Source of the DNA: Acidobacteriaceae bacterium
GTDB taxonomy: Bacteria > Acidobacteriota > Terriglobia > Terriglobales > Acidobacteriaceae
DNA length: 33,297 nucleotides
Direction: 5' to 3'
NCBI GenBank assembly: GCA_025449575.1
Contig: JANWJB010000065.1
Location: 1 to 33,297 of the forward strand
Within the stretch, counting starts at the first letter, position 1; each line of letters opens with the position of its first letter. The position numbers were made by a program, and so were the translations under genes. Positions 20,054 to 26,981 of this stretch are shown here, one piece after another. A model generated the notes under the pieces. The model saw nothing but the letters and a program-made list of their open reading frames with translations. It did no database searches and was not told where the DNA came from.

Positions 20054-22084
20054 TTGTCCATTGCCGCCAACTCTGCCGGCCGTCTGCCCTCGCTGCACGA
20101 GTTCTTTTCGCGAGGCGGCATCCTCTCGCGCTCCAGCCTGCCTTATGAATTTCGGAGCGGACAACTGGAGATGGCGCGCGAGGTGGAGCGCGCGCTCGCC
20201 GACCGCAAACATCTGATCGTGGAGGCCGGCACCGGCACCGGCAAAACTCTGGCCTATCTTCTGCCCGCACTGCGCTTAGGGCAGCGAGTCATCATCTCCA
20301 CCGGAACGAAGAATCTGCAGGAGCAACTCTACTTCCGCGATCTTCCATTTCTGGAGTCGCTCCTCGGACCCCTCCGCGTCTGTTACATGAAAGGCCGCGC
20401 GAATTATGTCTGCCGTCACAAACTCGCATTGCTGCGGGGCCAGCCGATTCTGAACGGCTTGGAGGAGATTGACCACTTCCAAAAGATAGCCGCTTGGGAG
20501 AAGACGACCGAAACGGGCGACCGCGTGGAGATCGAAGATTTGCCGGAGTCGAGCCCGGTGTGGGCCAAGCTCGACGCCCGCAGCGAGGCGTGCCTGGGCC
20601 AGAGTTGCCCGGATTATGAGCGCTGTTTCATCACGGCGATGCGCCGCCATGCGCTGGAGAGCGACGTAATCATCGTGAACCACCACCTCTTCTTTGCCGA
20701 CCTGGCGATCAAGCAGCAGGCAAGGAGTGCCCCCGATGCCGGGGTATTGCCGGAGGCCGCGGCGGTGATCTTCGATGAAGCGCACGAACTGGAAGACGTT
20801 GCTTCCAACTACTTCGGTATTGCGTTAAGCAATATTCGCCTGGAAGAACTGGCGCGCGATGTGGAGGCAATGATGCGTGCCAAAGACGCTCTTTCGAGCG
20901 GGGTGAAGGGCTCGGCGGAAGCTATCCGTGAACGCGGACGAATGTTTTTCGCCGCGTTGCCGCAGATTACAGGAAGATCGAGCGGCGACGGCCGGATGCC
21001 CTTTGAGCGCCGCGAGGAGTTCCTGGAGACCCATGGAGATTTGTATCTGGGATTGACCAACTCGCTACGCCGTCTAGAAGCCGAGCTGGACGGCCTGCGC
21101 GGAGTAGAAGAGGCGCCGGGGCTCAAGAAGCGCGTGGCCGACATTCGCGAGCAGTTACGCTTTCTACTGGAGGCGAGCGGCGAAAACACCGTCTTCTGGA
21201 TCGAGCAGCGAAGCGCCGGCGCTCCAACCGCCTCCCCCCGCCGCCAGGGCGTACAGGCTCGCATGCCGGGCCGGCAGTCCTCCACCTACCTTCAGGCGAC
21301 ACCGATCGATGTTTCACAAATGCTCGCTGAGCTGCTCTTCGAGAGCTACTCCAGCGTGATACTTACCTCGGCCACCCTGACCGTGCAGGGCGGATTCGCA
21401 CATTTGAGGAAGCGGCTGGGGCTGCACGATGCGCGGGAATTAGTGGTGCCTTCGCACTTCCGCTATGGGGAGCAGGCGCTGCTCTATCTGCCGCCCACTA
21501 TGCCGGATCCACGCGATCCCGAGTTTCCCGCGCAGGCCGCGCAGACCATTCGCCGGGTGCTTGAGATCACTCGCGGGCGGGCCTTCTGCCTTTTCACCAG
21601 CTACCAGCAGATGCGCGATATCCACGAGCGTTTGCTGGCGGAGATGGGGTATCCGCTCCTGCTGCAGGGCACCGCCTCGCGCAAGGCGTTGCTGGAGCAA
21701 TTCCGCTCCACGCCGAATGCAGTGCTGTTCGCGACCTCTTCGTTCTGGCAGGGCGTCGACGTGCAGGGGGAGGCTCTGAGCTGCGTCATTATCGACCGCT
21801 TGCCCTTTGCCGTGCCTACAGACCCCGTGGTGGCAGCGCGCATGCGCGCAGTGGAGTTGAGTGGCGGCAGCCCTTTCGTCGAGTACCAACTGCCCTCCGC
21901 GGTGCTAACTCTGAAGCAGGGGTTCGGACGGTTGATTCGGTCGCTCGAGGACCGCGGCGCGCTAGTGCTGCTGGACCCTCGGATCCAGCGGCAGAGGTAC
22001 GGGCAGGTCTTTCTGCAAAGCCTGCCGCCCTATCGGGTGACCAGAGAAATCGCTGACGTCGCAGACTTCTTCCGCGAGCGGTAG
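20054..22084 (+). CDS. dinG: DinG/XPD-type ATP-dependent DNA helicase
   Basis: The 676-residue product is a superfamily 2 iron-sulfur helicase. Seen are Walker A AGTGTGKT (58-65), the STGTKNLQEQL motif Ia, and four cysteines (C120, C180, C185, C191) that should hold a [4Fe-4S] cluster. Also present are VIVNHHLFFAD, DEAH (241-244), the late motifs ILTSATLT, ATSSFWQGVDVQG, and QGFGRLIRS for motif VI. Such helicases unwind 5'-3' and resolve R-loops and G-quadruplexes. The length suits DinG without an exonuclease domain. The start is unclear: TTG 20054 has GAGG only one base ahead but a -10 element nine bases ahead, and the family N-terminus is covered. Divergent from der, convergent with the VWFA gene. 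Confidence 0.9.
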   Translation: MSIAANSAGRLPSLHEFFSRGGILSRSSLPYEFRSGQLEMAREVERALADRKHLIVEAGTGTGKTLAYLLPALRLGQRVIISTGTKNLQEQLYFRDLPFLESLLGPLRVCYMKGRANYVCRHKLALLRGQPILNGLEEIDHFQKIAAWEKTTETGDRVEIEDLPESSPVWAKLDARSEACLGQSCPDYERCFITAMRRHALESDVIIVNHHLFFADLAIKQQARSAPDAGVLPEAAAVIFDEAHELEDVASNYFGIALSNIRLEELARDVEAMMRAKDALSSGVKGSAEAIRERGRMFFAALPQITGRSSGDGRMPFERREEFLETHGDLYLGLTNSLRRLEAELDGLRGVEEAPGLKKRVADIREQLRFLLEASGENTVFWIEQRSAGAPTASPRRQGVQARMPGRQSSTYLQATPIDVSQMLAELLFESYSSVILTSATLTVQGGFAHLRKRLGLHDARELVVPSHFRYGEQALLYLPPTMPDPRDPEFPAQAAQTIRRVLEITRGRAFCLFTSYQQMRDIHERLLAEMGYPLLLQGTASRKALLEQFRSTPNAVLFATSSFWQGVDVQGEALSCVIIDRLPFAVPTDPVVAARMRAVELSGGSPFVEYQLPSAVLTLKQGFGRLIRSLEDRGALVLLDPRIQRQRYGQVFLQSLPPYRVTREIADVADFFRER

Positions 22085-22114
22085 GCTCTTGATCGCGCGC
22101 CACAAGCGTTGAGC

Positions 22115-22141
22115 AGATAAAGAGCCGCACCGCCGTGGCTC
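22115..22141 (-). terminator. Terminator between the helicase and VWFA genes
   Basis: GAGCC (22122-22126) pairs with GGCTC (22137-22141), and a C-G and a G-T pair can lengthen the stem around ACCGCC. On the minus strand the sequence TTTATCT follows directly. It would end the leftward VWFA transcript in this convergent gap. Confidence 0.45.
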
Positions 22142-22193
22142 CTGGCTTCAACCACGAACCATTCGCACAAGGGCTCCATCACTACTCGGCGCA

Positions 22194-23372
22194 TCACTGC
22201 TCCGCATCTGCGGTTTGCTTCTGCACCACGCTCGGGTAATAGCCGCGGCGCGTTCTTACGATCAGCTTGCGATGGCTAGGCGCGTTCGCTTCAACATGCA
22301 CGGTGCGATAACCGCCCAGGGTGACCGGCCGGGTCGGATGGTAGCCGATGGTGTACTGATCGCGGATATCGTGAGCGATGTTTGCTGCAATTTGCGCTAC
22401 GCTCTGCAATGAATCTGGAAAGTAGGCGACGCCACCGGTCTGGTCGGAAAGCATCTGGAGATCGCTTCTCGCCCGCTGCGCTTCGCTCTTGTTTGTATCG
22501 AACAGCAATCCGATGGAATACACCACCGGGCCGCCCAGGCTTTGCACCCTGCCGATAGTTTGTTCGAGTGTCAGCCGCGACGCATTGTCAGCCCCGTCCG
22601 TGATAATCAGAAGAACTTGCTTGGGCTGTTTCGCATGGTTGGCTAACTCAGTGGCTGAGGCGGCGACCGCATCATACAGGGCCGTAGTGCCGCCAGGGGT
22701 AAAACGCGCCAGTCCCCGCTGCAGGGCGGCGATGTTCGAGGTGAGACCTTGATCGAGATATGCGCGGTCGGAAAAGTTCACGACAAACGCCCGATCCTGC
22801 GGGTTGGAAGCGCGCACAAGGTCCAAAGCCGCCGCGTCCACCGCAGCGCGCTTATCGCGCATCGAGCCGGAGTTGTCGATGATAATTCCCATCGAAACGG
22901 GGACGTCCTGATGGTGGAACGAATCAATCTTCTGGGGAGCGCCATTCTCCCACACGCGGAAGTCATTGCGGCTCAGATCGGGAGCGACCACTCCCTTGCT
23001 ATCGACGACAGTGCAGTTCAGTAGAACCTCGTTTACGTCCTCCTGGAGAGTGAAGACGCCATTCTTTTGCTTCTGCAGCTCTACCCCTTTGTCTGCGGCC
23101 TGAGCGGACTGGGCGGCCGGCTTCGGGTTGACTTCCAAATCTGGGGATAGAACAGGGTCGGTGTCTACTTGGAGATTGGCCTGAGCCTCCGGCTGCGTGA
23201 AATCGCGACCGGCGACAGGGTTGGCCGCTTGGCTTCCGGCCGGAGCCGGCGGCCCTGTCTGCACCGCCTGTGCACCCGCCGGCATCGATGCGCTGGCACA
23301 GAGCGAGAGCAAAAGCACGGCTGAGCCGAGCGCTGCGAGAACGCGTGATCGAAAAAAAGTCATCAGCCGCAT
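22194..23372 (-). CDS. Exported VWFA-domain protein (acidobacterial VWFA-related family)
   Basis: The 392-residue product has a signal peptide (VLAALGSAVLLLSLCASASMP), a Pro/Gln-rich spacer and then VLLNCTVVDSKGVVAPDLSRNDFRVWENG. That is the lead-in strand of the VWFA-related domain typical of Acidobacteria (TIGR03436-like). The metal-ion site DNSGS (166-170) is intact, and TDGADNAS follows later. VWA domains bind protein partners through a metal ion. The end, RRGYYPSVVQ, also fits the family. The start is either ATG 23372 or ATG 23363; neither has a strong ribosome site. It is the last gene of a leftward three-gene cluster, 62 bp after the nucleotidyltransferase gene. Confidence 0.87.
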   Translation of the reverse strand: MRLMTFFRSRVLAALGSAVLLLSLCASASMPAGAQAVQTGPPAPAGSQAANPVAGRDFTQPEAQANLQVDTDPVLSPDLEVNPKPAAQSAQAADKGVELQKQKNGVFTLQEDVNEVLLNCTVVDSKGVVAPDLSRNDFRVWENGAPQKIDSFHHQDVPVSMGIIIDNSGSMRDKRAAVDAAALDLVRASNPQDRAFVVNFSDRAYLDQGLTSNIAALQRGLARFTPGGTTALYDAVAASATELANHAKQPKQVLLIITDGADNASRLTLEQTIGRVQSLGGPVVYSIGLLFDTNKSEAQRARSDLQMLSDQTGGVAYFPDSLQSVAQIAANIAHDIRDQYTIGYHPTRPVTLGGYRTVHVEANAPSHRKLIVRTRRGYYPSVVQKQTADAEQ

Positions 23373-23434
23373 AAGTAACTTTGCCGATAAGCCGGTCGCC
23401 CGCACCCTGTATGTGACTTCGCACCCGACACGAG

Positions 23435-24622
23435 CTACCACACTCCTTTATCGCTTCCCGTAATTATTTGCGTGACCGCCGCCGCCGTGGCCAGCCATGG
23501 CAGCAAGCCCAGCCGCACGCTGTTCTGCAGCTCTCTCCTCTTCAACAGGCCGGCGAGCTGCGTCCCATAGAGGCTGGCGGACTGCGGAATGATGGGAACT
23601 CTCAAGAAACCGCCGCCGATGTAAATCTTACCTCCGCCAAACCGAGCCGAGGCAGACACGAATCCGGGAAGCGTTAGATCTGAGCCTCGATATCTTTTGA
23701 GGAAATCCGATACCACCATCAGATAGGTAGCGACACCTTCCCAGATGCCGGCAGCGTCGGACAGCCGGCGCACCTCGTGAAAGTCAATCTCCCCCGCCTC
23801 CGCCAAAGCCGTAGTATCCGCGACATCGCACAAACGAAAATAGAAATGGCGGTAGATGCGCTGCAACGTCGAGAGCATCAGACGGTCCGAGGTCGAGGGG
23901 ACGCGAAACTCCAGGCCCGCAAGCACGACGCTTCGCGACCTTTCGGGCAAATGCGCAGCGATCGCTTCCTGCTCTCCTGTTTGGCCCAAATGTCCAATGT
24001 GAATCTCAATTGCTTCCGGAAGGATGGGGAGCTGGAAATTCCATTTGCCCGCCAAGCGGTCTCCCCAACTCCTGGGAGCAACTTGCGCCTGAAAGCGTTC
24101 TTTCATCACCCGCACCACCGACGCCCAGTTTGCGTTTGTATAGAGATCAAGGTCGCTACCGAGATCCGGCCAGTGATCGAGCGATTTGATTACGGTAACG
24201 TCACATCCCTCGGCGCCCAGCTCCGCACAAACCTCGTGCAGACAAGCCACCGCATTCTTGATTCGCGCATGTTCGGCCGCCAATGCGGCTTCTGCCCAAC
24301 CGGCGCGAATGGCATCTCGCGAGTCGCGCATCAGACGGAGGAAAACTTCCAGCCCCCGCACCACTACATGATTGGCATTGGCAACCTTGAGCAACTGCTC
24401 AAACTCATCGTGCGTGATTCTCCCTATTGCGGGGACCAAGCCTGGAGCTGCCGCGAGGCCGGAACCGGCGGTGGTATTCTCTCGCGGCAGCAACAAGCGG
24501 GACAGCAGGACGAGAGGCCTGCGGGAGCTCAATTGTTCAGTAGGTATTGGCATACCGTTCGTCTCTATTTTTTCCTCGCTAACTTCCAATAGGAACGATT
24601 CGATCCCAATGTTGGGATGCAA
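23435..24622 (-). CDS. Nucleotidyltransferase-fold protein (NTP_transf_5-like)
   Basis: The 395-residue product carries VIKSLDHWPDLGSDLDL (144-160), with the GSDLDL (155-160) sequence of the uncharacterised nucleotidyltransferase family NTP_transf_5. The acidic pair after GS is what this fold uses to hold metal and nucleotide. A helical N-terminal half precedes it, and conserved-looking IEIHIGHLG and STLQRIYRHFYFRLCDV follow. Members often occur in polysaccharide or peptide-modification loci, but the reaction is unknown. The TTG start at 24622 has GGAGG only two bases ahead; ATG 24553 (MPIPTEQL) is a fair alternative. It follows the TPR gene's stop by 18 bp. Confidence 0.75.
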   Translation of the reverse strand: MHPNIGIESFLLEVSEEKIETNGMPIPTEQLSSRRPLVLLSRLLLPRENTTAGSGLAAAPGLVPAIGRITHDEFEQLLKVANANHVVVRGLEVFLRLMRDSRDAIRAGWAEAALAAEHARIKNAVACLHEVCAELGAEGCDVTVIKSLDHWPDLGSDLDLYTNANWASVVRVMKERFQAQVAPRSWGDRLAGKWNFQLPILPEAIEIHIGHLGQTGEQEAIAAHLPERSRSVVLAGLEFRVPSTSDRLMLSTLQRIYRHFYFRLCDVADTTALAEAGEIDFHEVRRLSDAAGIWEGVATYLMVVSDFLKRYRGSDLTLPGFVSASARFGGGKIYIGGGFLRVPIIPQSASLYGTQLAGLLKRRELQNSVRLGLLPWLATAAAVTQIITGSDKGVW

Positions 24623-24640
24623 TTCCTCCGCCGGAGGAGT

Positions 24641-25822
24641 CTATTGAGGCGGCTGTGGCGCGGCCGGGGGAGCCGCGGGTGCAGTGGGCCTGGGCGGATT
24701 CTGCGGCGTAGCCGCTGGAGCCTCCGGCTGGCCGCGAGGTATCAGGATAATCGGTCCCGCTTGGCGGCGGCGCTCCTGGCTGTATTGTGTGAGTTCCCCA
24801 CCAACTTTTTGACCGCTGCCGGCCGCCACAGAGGATACCTGCTTGCCCTCAGCCGCATGGTTCGTGGCAAGACCGACCACCGCGTTCGCGTCTCCCGCAC
24901 CCTGCGCTTTGCCGTAGAAATACTGCGCCGTTTCGAGGTCGCCCTCCCGCTCGGCGACATAACCGCGGTTATTGAGCGCGAATCCACTCTCAGGGTCGAG
25001 GGCATAGGCTTCCAGAAAATCCTTTTTGGCGGCCTCCCAGTTGTTTTGATTCACGGCAGAAACGCCCTGCAGAGTGAGCGCCTTGGCGCGCACCTCGCTG
25101 GGAGTCATCTGGCTTAAACGGACTTGCAACCTGCGTGCGCTTTGAGCCGCCACCTCGCTGACCGGCTTGCCTTCGAAGTTGCCCGTGGCGGTGAGAATGA
25201 CGGGCTTCTGAGATTGCGACGCCGCCGCAGCGTTGTAATATTTCAATGCGTTTTCATAGTCTCCCATGGCCTCGTGCGCCACGCCAAGATTGTTAAGCGT
25301 GAAGGGGTTGTGCGGCTCCAGCGACAGGGCTTGCTGCAGCCGGGCAACGGCCGCTCCGCTCGCTCCCCGCGACAGCAGTTCCACCGCCTCGACGTTCAGC
25401 CCATTGACGCGCATGGGAGTGTTTTTCAAATTATTCAGCGCATCCGCCATCGGCTTGCCCTTCAGCTGCTTCAGGCTGCTAAGGTCGATGTCCGCATTGG
25501 AGCCCTGCTCGGCCGACAGCTTGTAAAAAGCTTCCGCGCGATCGAGTTTGCCTTCGAGCTCAGAGACGTAACCAAGATTGTTCAGGGTGAACGGATCAGA
25601 AGGGTCGTACAAATACGCCTTTTGGAAAAGAGCTTCGGCTTTGCGGTATTGTTGCTTCTTTACCGCCTCCACGCCGTCCCGGTTCAAGCGCTGCACCGGC
25701 GTCAAATTACTGTGCAGCGGAATCGTGATTTTCAGATCTTTTGCCCAGGAACTCTGCAGCCCCAACATAACCGCCAGAACAACTGCAATTCCCGGGAGAA
25801 GTCTCATCCGCGCAGCGAGCAT
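24641..25822 (-). CDS. Exported TPR protein with three TPR-plus-GKP modules
   Basis: The 393-residue product has a signal peptide (LLPGIAVVLAVMLGLQSSWA, about 8-27) and three similar modules. Each holds a TPR pair around DPFTLNNLGYVSELEG (77-92), NPFTLNNLGVAHEAMG (172-187) or SGFALNNRGYVAEREG (279-294), followed some 35-40 residues later by a GKP element: GKPMADA (122-128), GKPVSEV (218-224) and GKQVSSV (326-332). The end is rich in Pro, Ala and Gln. It is likely a periplasmic scaffold. AGGTGA seven bases before ATG 25822 fixes the start. It is first in the leftward cluster with the nucleotidyltransferase and VWFA genes, and divergent from the gene at 26016. Confidence 0.85.
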   Translation of the reverse strand: MLAARMRLLPGIAVVLAVMLGLQSSWAKDLKITIPLHSNLTPVQRLNRDGVEAVKKQQYRKAEALFQKAYLYDPSDPFTLNNLGYVSELEGKLDRAEAFYKLSAEQGSNADIDLSSLKQLKGKPMADALNNLKNTPMRVNGLNVEAVELLSRGASGAAVARLQQALSLEPHNPFTLNNLGVAHEAMGDYENALKYYNAAAASQSQKPVILTATGNFEGKPVSEVAAQSARRLQVRLSQMTPSEVRAKALTLQGVSAVNQNNWEAAKKDFLEAYALDPESGFALNNRGYVAEREGDLETAQYFYGKAQGAGDANAVVGLATNHAAEGKQVSSVAAGSGQKVGGELTQYSQERRRQAGPIILIPRGQPEAPAATPQNPPRPTAPAAPPAAPQPPQ

Positions 25823-26015
25823 GTATGATCACCTTTCGACCCTTCGGACGCATGACGGGTATCTACAAAGCTGTTCAGTGAGATGCAAAACCCTGGGATG
25901 CACGTTGCCGGTCCAGGCTATTTCGCGGCGCCTCCCCCAACCGAGGGCCAACCGCGGGGAGGCCGATAACATCTAAACGACTGCTGATTCAAACTTAAGG
26001 GCAAGAGTGTGGTGA

Positions 26016-26876
26016 ATGCATCGTTTTCTCGCGTCATTTTTGCTTGGCGCCTTTATGACGGCGGTATTGTCCATTGCATGGCTCTCTGCGGCTGCCCAAG
26101 CCTCTCCCACCCTGAATGGAGATTCCACAGCCGGGAGCGCCCTGCCCCCTCCGCCGGCCGGCAAGAGCACGGTCCTCGGAGGAGAGATTCGAGAGGTAAA
26201 TCCGGTACTCGATCAGCTCACACTGAAAGTCTTCGGCGGGAACTCCGTCAAGATTCTGTTTGATGCGCGCACCAAAGTCTATCTGGATGGCAAAAAGATG
26301 TCGCTGCTCGATCTGCATCCAGAAAATCACGCCTCTGTGCAGACTGTGCTCGATGGCAACAATATCTTTGCCGTCAGCATTCACATGCTGTCTCAATCGC
26401 CTCAAGGCGAATGCCAAGGTCAGGTGGTGAGCTATAACCCGGATTCCGGGGAGTTGACCGTAAGCAGCGTGCTATCGCGAGAGCCGGTTCGGCTGCGCGT
26501 GCCGGAAAATACCCCTGTCAGCCGCAAAGGACAGGCCGCATTTGCTTCGGAGGCTTCAGGCGCATCGGATCTCAGAGCGGGCGCTTTAGTCGCCGTCGAT
26601 TTCCACTCCGATGGCAAAGGACATGCAGTTGCATCCCACATTGACATCCTGGCGACTCCGGGATCGGCCTTCGTCTTCAGCGGAAGGATCTCCCGCTTGA
26701 ACCTTGCCAATGGCACTCTGGTGCTGGTCAATGGGCAGGACGACAGGAGCTATGAGGTTTTCTTCGATCCCGCCCACCTGCCGGCGCTTAAACAACTCCA
26801 TGAAGGAGACAACGTTACCGTCACTGCCAGCTTCACAGGCGCACGCTATATGGTGAGTTCGATCCACACCTATTAG
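26016..26876 (+). CDS. Exported protein with repeated beta-rich (DUF5666-like) domains
   Basis: The 286-residue product has a signal peptide (FLASFLLGAFMTAVLSIAWL, about 4-23). Three similar beta-rich units follow. They start GGEIREVNPVLDQLTLKV (about 55), CQGQVVSYNPDSGELTVSS (about 133) and FSGRISRLNLANGTLVLVN (about 223); each continues with a hydrophobic strand and a turn such as GDNVTVTASF. This recalls the small OB-like DUF5666 fold. No function is assigned to such proteins. The ribosome site before ATG 26016 is weak (GGTGA touches the ATG). It is divergent from the TPR gene and convergent with the phosphoesterase gene. Confidence 0.75.
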   Translation: MHRFLASFLLGAFMTAVLSIAWLSAAAQASPTLNGDSTAGSALPPPPAGKSTVLGGEIREVNPVLDQLTLKVFGGNSVKILFDARTKVYLDGKKMSLLDLHPENHASVQTVLDGNNIFAVSIHMLSQSPQGECQGQVVSYNPDSGELTVSSVLSREPVRLRVPENTPVSRKGQAAFASEASGASDLRAGALVAVDFHSDGKGHAVASHIDILATPGSAFVFSGRISRLNLANGTLVLVNGQDDRSYEVFFDPAHLPALKQLHEGDNVTVTASFTGARYMVSSIHTY

Positions 26877-26927
26877 GTCGTGCACTCAAGATGGGGCCAT
26901 CACCCTTTTGTCAGCGGACGGACGGTA

Positions 26928-26939
26928 TTGCCTAGGCAA
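26928..26939. other. 12-bp perfect palindrome in a convergent spacer
   Basis: TTGCCTAGGCAA is self-complementary over all 12 bases. It lies in the 105-bp gap between two convergent genes. It could be a protein-binding site or chance. Confidence 0.25.
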
Positions 26940-26981
26940 ATGTTTTCACCCCATTAAGAGGCCGCCGCTTTAACTCCCGCC

